The notes under the pieces were generated by a model that worked only from the letters and a program-made list of their open reading frames with translations, was not told the DNA's origin and ran no database searches. Positions 24,222-40,440 of a stretch of 64,000 bases of DNA are shown piece by piece. This stretch comes from Aristolochia californica (taxonomy: Eukaryota; Streptophyta; Magnoliopsida; Piperales; Aristolochiaceae). Location: positions 28,862,111 through 28,926,110 of the forward strand of contig JARWKL010000010.1 in NCBI GenBank assembly GCA_029961685.1, given 5' to 3'. The position numbers and the translations under genes were made by a program. Numbering within the stretch: position 1 is the first letter of the stretch; every line of letters begins with the position of its first letter.

Positions 24222-26023
24222 GTAGTTTGTTTTTTACGATTAAAAAAATCCATCAATTTTTTTTATTTTCTCATATTATTGCTTAGTTTTTTTATCATAT
24301 TATTGTTATTTTTTCTCTTCTACACCCACTCCTACAGATTGCTCAGCGCCAGCGTCGTTCCCCTATGAACGTTGCATGAAGTGTCCTCCCTGATGCAAGG
24401 CAACAGGTGGAGGCATCTGAGAATGAACTGTGGTTGTGCATCAGCGATGGCAACAAGATACATTACATTATGTTATAGCTTTGCTTGGTACTAAACGCAT
24501 TCAGTCAGCTTCCCAAGGTCTTGGTTATCCAGGATTGCGAGAATCAGCTTCTTGTTCTCATCCAAAGGAAACTTTGAATCTGCGCAGTTGTGATATTGCT
24601 AGCAGGAAATAAACGCGGCATCTAAGGGACCATTGGCCGCAATTTCTGCATTCTTGTATCTATTGTCTTCCTCGACAACTCTACTCAGAAGAAATCACTA
24701 AATTCAAAAAACAAAGCAAATGGAACAAAAATTCCGCTAGAAAAACTGCTGCTACCATTGATGTCTTTGCCTCTATGTCGTGGTTAATAGCAGATTCTGA
24801 AGACGGATTCGGCAAATCAATTCTTGGGCGGCCATAATCCTCAATTGGTATCTCTGATATCGTGTTATCAAGTACTTCCTTTCCGAGCACGATGTTGTTA
24901 CAACAGTCTGTTTCATCCAGGAAGCAGTACTTTGTTGATAACTTTTTAGAAGTTTTTCTCAGCTCTCTGATGTCTCTCTGCTTCACTGGCTATTAATCCG
25001 TGATCTTATTTCTGTTTCGGATGCTGTTTCAGAATTTATCTCTCAAGTAGTTGTTTCTTTTCTTGGAAACTCACTGCTGGCCATCTTATTCTCCGCTTAT
25101 TTCTAGAATGAAGATGTTGGATCACTACTTTCTAGTTTAGTCTTCCTTCCAACGAGTTTAGAATCCAAAAAAAAAAAATTTCGAACCAGTTGTTGTTTCC
25201 ATTTCTGGAAACTCTTCTAGCTCATCTTCATCGCCAGCTAGGTGCTACTTCGGAAGGACGAATACACTGGTCCAACCTACCGGGTTCATCGCCGACTTCA
25301 ACTCTACAGATTTATTGCTGCTTGATTCACGGAATTTAATCTTGATCTTGGTGTTCCTTTTCTGGAAACTTTTTGATTGCCACGTCGATACCTGCTTGCC
25401 ATCTCTGGTCTCCTGAGTTGTTCGACGTCAGGGAAGAAGAAGAAGAGTTGCCAAGTTTAATTTTTCCTAAGTTAGGAAAATTAAATCCTAGTTCAGTGCC
25501 GAGCCTAACTCGGACTAGATGTTGCTGGGTCAACCCAGCGAACCAACGATCACTTGATGTTTCCGATCTTCCGAGTTAACTTAGCTCAACCCGGTTCGGG
25601 TCAACTTGACTCAGCCCACTTGTTTTTTGCCTCGATACACGTGTCCAGGTCCTGAGTTCTATACATATTTCTTCCACGACTCGGCTATACTAGTTTACTA
25701 TTTGACTTAGTTCAACTCAGTTCTTTGTTCCGGTTGGATTATTATTTTGAAGTATTGGCAGCTTATTCCTTGGTCAACATATTATTTGGTGTACGGACTC
25801 GCGGAGGATTATTTTATGGGTCTTTTTTGGAGATTTTCATTATTTGGTACGTGTTATTGGGCAAGCCCATTTCAGCTGCTACTATTTTGTCTCTTTAGAC
25901 GAGACATTATTATTGAAGAATGACTTCTCAATTGCTGATTTTTATCAGTATTGGCTATTTTGATGATGAAGAAAGCCAAGTGGCCCCAAAATATTATCTT
26001 TCAGGTAATTATCCGTTACCCCC

Positions 26024-26056
26024 ACCACCCCCCCCCCCCCCCCCCCCTCCCCTCCT
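26024..26056 (+). repeat. Poly-C tract
   Basis: A run of about 20 cytosines followed by tcccctcc, inside the internal region of copy B. The sister copies have no such long run at the corresponding place, so this looks like a local expansion. It is a candidate i-motif, or a G-quadruplex on the minus strand. Confidence 0.85.
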
Positions 26057-26786
26057 TAATTGGTATTTATTACTCCTACCATTTGAGAGTCGGTGTCCTA
26101 TTGAGGGACACAGTGATAGAGGAGTTTTATTATACTTCTGACCACTGCGTATAAACCCACTACCTACAGAAGATAGGAGTGTGTCCTACATCAAGCATGA
26201 GTTATGACTGGAGTATGGAGCGATGTCATACGGCTTGGAATGATTTTACTCTCACTTATCTTATGCCAGCTGGGCCTCATGGAAGAGACCACGAGCGTGA
26301 GGGGGAGTGTTGGAAGATATCGAGGACTACCATTTTATACGGGAAGATCCTATACACCATTTGCAGCAAGTTGGGCGTTCATGATGTTCTCTCACCCCCC
26401 ACTTGAGGGGGAGTGTTGGAAGATGGACCCAAACCACACAACCAGGGAAAGCCTGGCTCAAACCCATAAGACCAAGAAAGGCCTACACATCCAAGAGATG
26501 TGGAAGAAGGGCTCAAGGACCATAGACCAAGGAGAAGGTCCATAGACCCATACAGTGATGGCATGATGGTAAATAAAGAGTCATCTCATAGAGATGTCAT
26601 TGATGTAATTAGTTTAAGCTCTAGGGGCATTATTGTATTGTTGTAGTTTTACCAATCTATAAATTGAGCTTCAGGGGGAGGATTAGGACAACAATTCCAT
26701 AACCTCTTCTTCCTCTTGTTTTTCTCCCAATGGGTGTCTTTTTTTTTTCTCCATGAGCTAAATCCATGGAGTCCTGAAAATCAACA

Positions 26787-27774
26787 ATATTGTATTAAGC
26801 AATAATAATTTTGAGGGCATTTAGAAAACAAAAGAAAAGATATGTGAAGAGTTTAAAACAAAAGACCTTGGACTACTTAAATACTTTTTGGATATTGAAG
26901 TGGTACAGTCCAAGCATGAGATTATACTATCTCAGAGGAAGTATGTCTTTGATCTACTGGAAGAGACATGAATGATGAGGTGTAGATCAGTAGAAAGTTA
27001 ATGGGATTCAAATACAAAATTATCTGCAGATACAAGAGAAGATGTGGATATCGAGAAATATCAAAGACTTGTGGAAAAACTTATTTATCTCTGTGTAACA
27101 AGGCTGAATATCTCATATGCAGTGTGATATGTCAATACATGCACAAACCACAACTTACTCATTGGCAAATACTCGAAAGAATATTAGGATACTTGAAAGG
27201 AGCTCTAGGAAAAATATTTCTCTATAAGAGCCATGGTCAGTACAACATAGAAGGGCTCTCATATGTAGACTGGGTCGGATCCTCAGATGACGAAAAACCT
27301 ACTTCAGGATACTATACAATGGTTGGAGGAAAGTTGGTTACATGGAGAAGTAAGAAGCATAATGTAGTTGCAAGGTCCAATATAGAAGTAGAATACAGGG
27401 TCATGGGACACACAATTAGTGAACTTCTATAGATCAGGTGTCTTCTCACTGAACTGAGATTCTCTAAAGGAGCTTCTATGGATCGATATTGCGATAATCA
27501 AGTGGCAATTCATATCACCTCAAATATGATCTTTCATAAAAGAACAAAACACATTGAGGTGGACTGTCACTTTAAGTAAGAAAAATTCCAAGCCGGTATA
27601 TTATCTCTAAGACATATCTTCTCACAAGGACAAGTTGTAGACATCCTGACAACACTAGTCACTCATAAAATCTTGTCCACCATTTGCAGCAAGTTGGGCA
27701 TCTATAATGTTTTCTCACCCCCAACTTGAGGGGAATGTTAGATGATGGACTCAAACCCACACGAGTATGGAGAA
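26787..27774 (+). pseudogene. Copia retrotransposon, 3' part (rest of RT, RNase H, start of LTR)
   Basis: This continues the split element. 26850-27000 reads the post-YVDD RT segment (EEFKTKDLGLLKYFLDIEV). 27060-27430 covers the RT tail and the RNase H core (LSYVDWVGSSDDEKPTSGYY). 27470-27575 holds the terminal DN-x-VAIHIT and H-K-R-T-K-H-I-E-V-D motifs. Then comes a purine tract (acttgagggg) and the first 39 bases of the 3' LTR (TGTTAGATGATGG, from 27736), cut at about 27774 by the Gypsy LTR. Frameshifts and stops (for example after SELL at 27430) make it a relic. Confidence 0.85.
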
Positions 27775-28565
27775 AGCTATTATGGTCTCAGGTCATGGAT
27801 CAAGTAACACGACGTGGAACTTGAGACTCCAGCACTCAGAATTTAGACTCACTTCACATCAAGGATCTGTATAGGAGTTTTTCTCTTTGACCAGTGCTCG
27901 GCCAAGAGGAAAGATCCTCTTTTGGTGGTCTTACCGAGTTGTTGTGATAGGTAGGATACCCCACAGCAACGCTGGGCTTGCTAGATCAAGCTGCCCTCTT
28001 TTCTTGCTCACGGCAAAGAGGGTTTGGCCCTCTTTGTTGCTGCTCTAGCTAAGAGTGCAATCCTACGTTCTGAATTAACTTGAAGCACGAGTTTGAGATA
28101 GATTATTACCTCTTCTTTGCTGCTATGATCAGCTCCCACATTGCACCAGAATTGCACAAGATATGAGGAATTGAGGCCCTCTTGTTGTTGCTGCCGAGAA
28201 GGAGGACAGACCTCCTCTTTGGGTTCAAAAAAGGGGCAGGAAGCTCCTCTTCTTAGTATGGATGATGATGGATGAATTTGGGTGAAGATGGATGGCAATG
28301 GAGGGTGAAAGATAGGTTGGATTTTTGGAGTAAACCCTAAACTCGAGATCAAGAGGTGATCTCAACCTGTTTAGACTAGGTCATTCTAAAATCTCAAAGC
28401 TTCCCTATTTCATTCATTCATTTCCCTTAAATAGATCATGTCATGGAGTTTTAGGGTTAGGGTTACAATAATTCCCCATAATGCCCCTACATATTAAGTA
28501 ATTAGAAATAACTCCTACTTAAAACAATATAAGAAATAAATCCTACTCAAAGTAATATAAGAAAC
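27775..28565 (-). repeat. 3' LTR of the Gypsy element
   Basis: About 790 bp between the chromodomain stop and the Copia LTR fragment. The first 280 bp on the plus strand match 32987-33264. The opposite end carries a small tandem repeat (aataagaaacaaatcctac-type units, about 28505-28570). Its outer TG/CA end is mutated (plus-strand start reads agctatta instead of tgttgtta). Confidence 0.8.
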
Positions 28566-28570
28566 AAATC

Positions 28571-28951
28571 CTATTGAGTGAGTTGTTGTTGCCTCCTTCG
28601 TTGTGTGACTTGGTGTGCTATTGAGTCCACAACATCTGCTTCCCCATGGAGAAAGAGCTTGTCCTCAACCTCAAAAGCTGGGTAGACTTGTTTGAAGATG
28701 TCCTCACGTTCCCATGTTGCAGCGTCGGGGTCAGTGTTCATCCACTGAATGAGAATCTCCCAATGGTCATCGATCAGCCACGCACGTAACACTGCAGTTG
28801 GGTTAAGAATAACCTCACAATTATCAACCGGTGGTAGGAATGGAGTGGATGTAGGTTGTGCTCCGGAATGCGGCTTCAAAAGAGAGACATGAAACACATC
28901 ATGAATTGTGGTCGTGTCCGGTAATTTGAGCTGATAGGCGACTGGTCCCAT
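28571..28951 (-). pseudogene. Gypsy integrase C-terminus and chromodomain
   Basis: Starts with G-P-V-A-Y-Q-L-K-L-P, followed by IHDVFHVSLLKPH, the conserved integrase tail. A chromodomain-like segment follows at about residues 55-95 (VLRAWLIDDHWEILIQWMN, then A-T-W-E). The chromodomain guides chromoviruses to particular chromatin. The frame ends in a stop at 28571. Upstream it is separated from the integrase core by a frameshift near 28955. Confidence 0.85.
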
Positions 28952-29146
28952 GAGTCAAATAATGGAAAACGACCCAACAAATCTAGAAGAGAGCTTATGA
29001 CGTGGAGGTCCCACAAGAGACTGTTGATGGTAGGGCTGGAGCCGTAGCCACACATACTCCCCAACCTCAAAAGAGACCTCACAGTGGCCTTTGTCGTAGA
29101 CATCCTTCATCCGAGCTTGGGCGCATCGTAGCCGTTCTATGATATT

Positions 29147-30056
29147 TTATAGCAACAGATCTCGGTCTATGAGTGTTTGATCAATCGCGTCCACGCGGAT
29201 GGACCATGGGTTGTACAAGAGAAGGCGAGGTGGATCCCGACCATATATATCCCGAAAAGGAGTGGATTGCAAGGCAGGGTGGGACGAAGAGTTGTAACAG
29301 TATTCAGCCCATGGAAGCCATTGAACCCATTGTCGCGGACGATCCCCCACCAAGCACCGTAGATACATTTCGATGGTGCAGTTCACCACCTCTGTCTGCC
29401 CGTCTGTCTGTGGATGATAGGTGGAGGAGAACTTCAATTTCATCCCACTCAAGCGAAACAATTCCCGCCAAAAGGTGCTCGTGAAAACTGCATCTCTGTC
29501 ACTCACAATGGATTCTGGAATGCCATGTAAGCGGACTATCTGCTCTAGGAAAGTCTGAGCAACCCGTGTTGTTGTATACAGATGAGCTAGCGGTATAAAA
29601 TGTTCGTACTTGGAGAATCTATCAACCACCACGAAAAGTACGGATTTTCCAGAGGATAGGGGTAGGCCTTCCACAAAATCCATCAAAATATCAGCCCAAA
29701 CCTGCGTAGGAAGGGCCAGAGGCTGGAGAAGACCGGCTGGACTCAAGTGCTCGGCTTTGTTGCACTGGCACCTGACAGTCGCCCACATAAGTCTCAATGG
29801 AGGGTTTCATGGCTTTCCAGTAAAAATCAGCTCGAATTCTATGCAAGGTCTTTTGTATCCCCTCGTGTGTACTGTCATGGTAGGCCGAGAGAATAGCTGG
29901 AATCAACTCGGACTCAGGTGGAAGAAAAATCCGTTGCTTGTAATAAATAAGTGAATCCTGGATGGACCACTTCGAATTCATTGTCCCCTCCGAAATCTTC
30001 TGATTCAGTTCCTGCAATGCAGGGTCAGTGACTTGTGCGTCTCTCACCAAGTCCAA
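29147..30056 (-). pseudogene. Gypsy integrase
   Basis: 30056-29800 carries the zinc-binding N-terminal region (H-D-S-T-H-E-G-I-Q-K-T and a degenerate C-x2-C, seen here as CQVPVQQ). 29797-29147 carries the catalytic core: D in W-A-D-I-L-M-D-F-V-E, D in IVSDRDAVFTS, and E in TDGQTEVVN. The two segments overlap in different frames, so at least one frameshift is present. The enzyme would insert cDNA into the genome. Confidence 0.87.
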
Positions 30057-30092
30057 AATGAGAAATCTCGGCTGGATGGTCGAATAAACCTA

Positions 30093-31264
30093 CTACTGAT
30101 CCTCAAAACACAGTGACAAGGCGGTTTCCGCCTTATTTAATCTCCCCGCACGATATTCCACCGAGAAGTCAAACCCCAACAACTTACTAATCCAGTGCTG
30201 CTGTGGCGACGTCGTCAAACGCTGATCTAGTAGGAATTTAATGTTGTAATGATCCGTGCGTGTGAGAAAAGCCCCAGAGATAAGGCCTCCAATGTTGGAC
30301 CGCTTTGGCCAACCCAATCAATTCATGCTCATATGCTACCAGCTTGTATTGACAGACTGCCAACTGTTTGCTAAAATATGCAATAGGATGGCCCAGCTGT
30401 TGTAAAACGGCCCCAATGCCCACGCCCGAAGCGTCGCACTCTACCACGAACAATTCGTCAAAGTTGGGAAGTTGTAATATTGGCGCAGATGCGAGGGCAG
30501 CTTTGAGTGCCACAAACGACGTGGTGGCCTCCTCATTCCAAATAAAGCAATTTTTCTTGAGTAGACTCGTCAATGATGCTGCCACTGGGCCATAGTTCTG
30601 AATAAATTTGCGGTAGTAGCCCGCAAGACCCAAAAAAACCCATAATACAAAACACGACTGTGGCTGCGGCCACTCGTGAATAGCTCGGATATTCTCGGAT
30701 CCACCGTAACCCCCTCATGTGAGATAATGTGTCCCAGATACCCCACATGTGAAGCCGCAAAAGAACACTTGGAATGTTTTAAATAGAGCTGATGTACTCG
30801 TAATAAGTCAAAAACAATCCTCAAGTGTGCCAAGTGCTCCTCAACCGACTTGATATATATCAAAATATCATCGAAAAATACAAGAACAAATTTCGAAGAT
30901 AAGGACTAAATACCTCGGTCATCAAAGCTTGAAAAGTGGAGGGTGCATTGGATAACCCGAACGACATGATGACGAACTCAAAGTGGCCATGGTGCGTGCG
31001 GAATGCCGTCTTCTCGATATAAGAGGGGTGCATTCGGACCTGATGGTATCCCGAACGGAGGTTGAGTTTAGTGAATAACCACGACCCATGTAACTCATCC
31101 AGGAGCTCATCCACTACTGGAATCGAAAACTTGTCTTTTACTATCTGCACGTTCAACTCCCGATAATCCACACAGAACCTCCATGTCCCATCATGTTTCT
31201 TCACGAGTAAGACAGGTGAAGAGAACGGAGAGCGACTGGGATGAATAAGACCCTGTTTCAACAT
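30093..31264 (-). pseudogene. Gypsy reverse transcriptase and RNase H
   Basis: 31264-30860 holds the RT fingers and palm ([20 protein letters not shown], then the [11 protein letters not shown] motif). The frame breaks just before the Tyr-Asp-Asp-type catalytic site (it reads LYFSMIF). 30863-30570 continues the RT (HSKCSFAASHVGYLGHIIS). 30633-30238 holds the connection and RNase H start (AGYYRKFI, VECDASGVGIGAVL). 30317-30093 is the tail of RNase H. The catalytic Asp and Glu residues of RNase H are partly kept, but the frames cannot be read through. Confidence 0.87.
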
Positions 31265-31463
31265 CTCCTGGCACTGACGCTCTATCTTGTCCTTCTGAAG
31301 GTGTGGGTAACAGTATGGTCACATGACCACTACCTCAAGATCCTGGTTTCAAACAAATCCTGTGGTCACAGTGCCTCAGAGGAGGCAAACCCGAAGACTC
31401 CTGGAAGAGGTCAGAGAACTCCTCAACCAGACCATCACTAGTACTGTCAGGCTGATCCTGTGT

Positions 31464-31830
31464 CTATAAAGTGTGCATGCGGTGGGCCTTGTCCACCTGA
31501 CAGCCCTGTAAGAGCACCTGACTTCCGACCAAATCAAAGCTCATGGTTAAAGCAGATAAGTCCCACAGAATGGGCCCCAACGTTTGTAACCATTTAATGC
31601 ATAATACCATATCAAATCCCGCCAGGGGAATAACAAAAAATTCAGCATTAAACGAAGTAGAGCCAATGGAAAAAGTTACCGCCTTACTAATCCCATAGCT
31701 AGGGACCTTCTCGCCATTGGCCATTGAGACGGTGGTTGTCGGATGAGTGTGTATTTGGAGCTGGAGATGTTGTGCGGCTGTCAAACTCAGAAAATTGTGT
31801 GTACTCCCGAGTCGACTAGTCCCACCAGTT
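31464..31830 (-). pseudogene. Gypsy aspartic protease
   Basis: The minus strand near 31825-31800 reads Leu-Val-Asp-Ser-Gly, the active-site motif. A frameshift follows, then the 31784-31464 frame with the conserved W-L-x-T-L-G-P-I-x-W-D end. Confidence 0.75.
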
Positions 31831-31978
31831 CTCGGTTGATAACATGAGCTCGGACTTGCATTGTATTAGGCGATTTCTGCCCAGTAATAGCATGCAAGGA
31901 TATCTCCGGTGGTTCCAACTCGATAATACCCTCTGGCTCCTCTAGATCCTCTGAATCCTCCACCTCGACCCAAAATAA

Positions 31979-32965
31979 TCATTTACATTGGTGTCCTACC
32001 CGATATTGCTCATCGCAGTTATAACATAAATTTTTGGACCACCTTTCTGCCATCTCCGCACTCGTCAATTTTTTTATAAAGCTCGGTAGGGAATTACCAA
32101 GGCAGGGATCGGCTACCCGAGTCGTAGTCAGAGTGTGTCTTAATGGTGCTGCTAGAGATGCTCCCTGAGATGAATTATAGCGGCGCCCTTGCCACGTGGA
32201 GGAAGTGTTCCTCTCACCTGACCAACCCGACTTCCGTTGCTGCAACTATTGTCGTTGTTCCATTGTTCGGGCCATATTCATTACATGAGCTAAATCTGTA
32301 GGCATAAGGAGTTCTACCTGTAGCCGTAAATACTCATTGAGATCTGCTGTGAATAGGGAGATCTGCTGGTCAACCAATACCCTCTCACCAGCATGAGCCA
32401 ACTTTTCCTGGAACAGTTTTTTATATTGTTCCACCGAAACAGTTTGTCTCAATAGGACTAACTCTCCCAGGGGGTTTCTGTTGGCGGAAGGGCCAAATCT
32501 AACTGTGCATAGATTTTTAAATTCTCCCCAAGTCATTCCTCGTCTCTCTTTCTCTACTTGAGTAACCCATAACATGGCTTCATTTGTCATATGGAAAAAG
32601 GCTAGTTGCACCTTATCCCATTCAGTAGTCCCTTGGTTCAAAAAAAAAAATCACATTTATGCAACCAAATTAAGGGATCAACTGAACCATTGAAAGAGGG
32701 AAACTCTAACTTGGTGTACCTTGGAATTGTGCCTCTATGTTGGGATCCTTGGACAGCAGTGCGCCCAGGCCACTGCTCCCCTCTTTTGTGATATGGTTGA
32801 GCAACCTCTCTCACCTATGGACTGATGTCTCTCTACCTTCAACTCTGTTAGCATGCTGATGACTCGGCTCATATCTTCTTCCAAACTACAAACCTTCCCC
32901 AATACTGGTTGTGCTGTTTCAAGGCTATCTTCTATCTTTTGTATCCTGATTATACTATCCCCCAT
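31979..32965 (-). pseudogene. Gypsy gag
   Basis: The gag starts at the Met encoded at 32965, just after the primer site (MGDSIIRIQKIED). It passes through the capsid region (32641-32246, W-G-E-F-K-N-L-C-T-V-R-F) and ends with a zinc knuckle, C-Y-N-C-D-E-x4-G-H-Q-C (about 32015-31980). An A-rich run near 32642-32651 and a stop between 32245 and 32246 break the frame. Confidence 0.82.
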
Positions 32966-32986
32966 GTTAGCCTGGCTCTGATACCA

Positions 32987-33264
32987 TGTTGTTACAGTCC
33001 CGGGTCATGGATCGAGTAACACGGCGTGGAACTTGAGACTCCAGCACTCAGAATTTAGACTCACTTCACATCAGGGGTCTGTGTAGGAGTTTTTCTCTTT
33101 GACCAGTGCTCGGCCAGGAGGAAAGCTCCTCTTTTGATGGTCTTACCGAGTTGTTGTGATAGGTAGGATACCCCACAGCAACGCTAGGCTTGCTAGAGCA
33201 AGCAGCCCTCTTTTCTTGCTCACGGCAAAGAGGGTTTGGCCCTCTTTGTTGCTGCTCTTTGGTG
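32987..33264 (-). repeat. Truncated 5' LTR of the Gypsy element
   Basis: Matches 27775-28052. The match stops abruptly after 'ctctttgttgctgctct', where unrelated GA-rich sequence begins. Confidence 0.85.
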
Positions 33265-34019
33265 AGATGTGAGATGTGAGAGGTTTTTGAATTTCGGGTT
33301 ACAGAAATTGAAAGAAATTTTGGGTGGGAATGATAGATTTAGGGTTCAGGTTGGACAAATTGAGAGAAATTTAGATTTAAAGGTTAAAAATAGGATGCAA
33401 CCAGGATGAGATGAGAGAAATTAGGATTAGAGAGAGGGGCGACGAGGTTGAGATAATAGAGATCTAAGGTTAGATTCTGAGAGAGGGACAACGAGAGAAA
33501 GAGACGATGAGAAAAACCAAGAGAGACAACAATTGGAGGAAATAGAGAAAAGAGAGACGACGGGAAAAGAAGTCGATTGAAACAAAGAGGAAGAGAGACA
33601 ATTGCAAAGAGGAAGAGAATCTGAGGAGGGACGAGAACGCATGGGAGAACCGAATAGAGGGTTAGCTAGAAGATGGGAGGTGACCAACGATGGGCAAATG
33701 GACAACGAGCATATTGATGGACAATGAGCACAGGTTAAGGAGAGCGGAGAGCGAGTGCAGGTAAGAGGAGAGTGAGAGCTAGAAGAAGAGAGGGAAACTG
33801 TGAGTGTCGAGCGCAAGTGAAACAGAGTGAAAGTGAATTCACTTGTATCATAGAGGGAATTCACTTTCACGGGTTTTTTCGCTCCTCGCTTACACAATAC
33901 ACACTGCACTAACATGTCCTCAGAGAGAAAGGTGCGAATGAAAAACGATTTTCTCTCGTCATTTTTGTTCGTTCTTTTTTCTTTTTTCTTTTTCCTGTAG
34001 CAGCCAAACAGGCTCTTAG
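33265..34019. other. GA-rich upstream region of the dehydrogenase gene, transposon-like end
   Basis: No gene. The long minus-strand frame here is a product of GA-rich composition. A perfect 14-bp inverted repeat (gtgaaagtgaattc at 33827-33840 and gaattcactttcac at 33857-33870) lies about 185 bp before the start codon. The sequence cctgtagcagccaaacaggctct (about 33995-34017) looks like the inverted end of a hAT-type or MITE element ('agagcctgtttggctgct' when read outward). If so, the transposon ends about 35 bp before the dehydrogenase start codon. Confidence 0.45.
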
Positions 34020-34054
34020 GGTTCAGTTCCCAAAAGACAGAGATCGAGGACGTG

Positions 34055-39248
<5,194 letters not shown>

Positions 39249-40159
39249 GAGGAATTGATCAAGAATGCAGGGTCGAGGTGAGGACATGGCAGGGACATGG
39301 TTGAAGGATGGGGGAACGTTGCGGGAACCGGTTTGATTTCCCAATCGGGTTTTGGGAAACTCATCCCCGACCCGACCACTGCCCACCCCTAAAGACAATG
39401 AGGCATGTTTAATGAAGAACTTACCCCAACTTGACCTATTTGAAGTGAGAATAGGTTCACCATTTCATCTCATAAAGTTGACCCTAGGAAACCAAAATGG
39501 GTTCAAGTTAGGGAACAGGGTTAGTCCCAAAACCCTGAATTGTTTAAGGAATTATGTATATATTTTGTTTCTAAATATAGCTTAGTGCTCTTAAAATACA
39601 AAATAAAAAGAAAAGTTAAAGTAAGAATATTTAAGGAAATTATATTTTTTTAATAATCTAACATATCACTTTTACACCCTTAAACGTTTAAAACATATAT
39701 ATGAAAGAAAAAATCAAAATATAAATATAAAGTAACAATATTTGAAAGACAAGTATACATTTATACCTTTACTAGGGGTGAACATCGGGTTTAAGTTAAA
39801 TAGGGAACATGACCTAACATGACCCATTTAAAGTCAATGGCCTGGTATGGATTGGATGATTTACATCAGAAGGCAGTTTAGGGTTTTAAAAATATTCCCT
39901 TCCTCAAAATGAGGTGGGACAAGATTGTATTGCCTCATTTGACCTTTCCTTTTTCTTATATTACATAAGTTGATTAAATAATATTTAGGGGTAAAAATAT
40001 AAAATATTTTCATATTTTTATTCAATAATATTTGTCCTAATGAAAAAAAGGTTTTTTGTTTTTATTATTTTTTCTTGTAAACATTGATTTAATGTTCTTA
40101 TCTTTTTTAGTTTATATTTTTTTTAAGGTAAATTTTAACTTAGAATGCCATCATTCCCC
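39249..40159. other. Downstream of the dehydrogenase; repeat-like, no gene
   Basis: Contains phrases typical of decayed hAT-type or related elements (ctcatccccgacccgacc near 39360, 'ctaggggtgaacatcggg' near 39773) and AT-rich DNA. The dehydrogenase 3' UTR presumably occupies its start. Nothing codes for a recognisable product. Confidence 0.45.
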
Positions 40160-40440
40160 TTAATGCTTTTTTTTTTTCTATTTTTAATAATTGTTGGTCA
40201 ACATATATCACACTCCCCTCAAACAACCTTTGAGATATTTGATTTGGGAAATCAAAGTTATACCCAAAATCAAACACTTAAAGATATAACACAACTAAAA
40301 CACTTTTTAACTCAAACTCTTGTATGAGACTTCATTTCATGAGACTCTTGTAAGACTTTGCCACATGAAGTGTTGCTCTGTGAGACTTCTTGCAGTAAAA
40401 GTCATGTAAGACTCTTCTACACTTGTTCTTCAACAATTTC
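40160..40440 (-). mobile_element. LTR fragment related to 4375-4807
   Basis: Shares the order 'cactcccctcaa' ... 'acccaaaatcaaacactta' ... 'gtcatgtaagactcttc' ... 'cttgttcttcaaca' with the minus-strand LTR at 4375-4807, at clearly lower similarity. Boundaries are approximate. Confidence 0.5.

Larger units (their letters stand above)
23793..26786 (+). mobile_element. Complete non-autonomous LTR retroelement copy B (LARD-like)
   Basis: The 5' LTR (23793-24192, 400 bp) and 3' LTR (26414-26786, 373 bp) both run TGTTGGAAGATGG...GAAAATCAACA. They share the same body, apart from a gap of about 30 bp in the 3' copy. A tRNA-iMet-type primer site (tggtatcagag, 24193) follows the 5' LTR, and a polypurine tract (cttgagggggag) precedes the 3' LTR. 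Identical atatt duplications (23788-23792 and 26787-26791) flank the element. The 2.2-kb interior has no retroviral-type protein, so the element must use enzymes from a relative. It sits inside a Copia reverse transcriptase. Confidence 0.93.
27775..33264 (-). mobile_element. Gypsy chromovirus retrotransposon, minus strand
   Basis: The minus-strand order is 5' LTR (truncated, 32987-33264), initiator tRNA-Met primer site (tggtatcagagcc on the minus strand, ending 32986), gag, protease, reverse transcriptase, RNase H, integrase, chromodomain, then 3' LTR (27775-28565). The two LTR pieces are clearly the same sequence over about 280 bp. The 5' LTR lacks its outer part, so no target duplication can be checked. 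Several frameshifts break the coding region. Confidence 0.9.
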
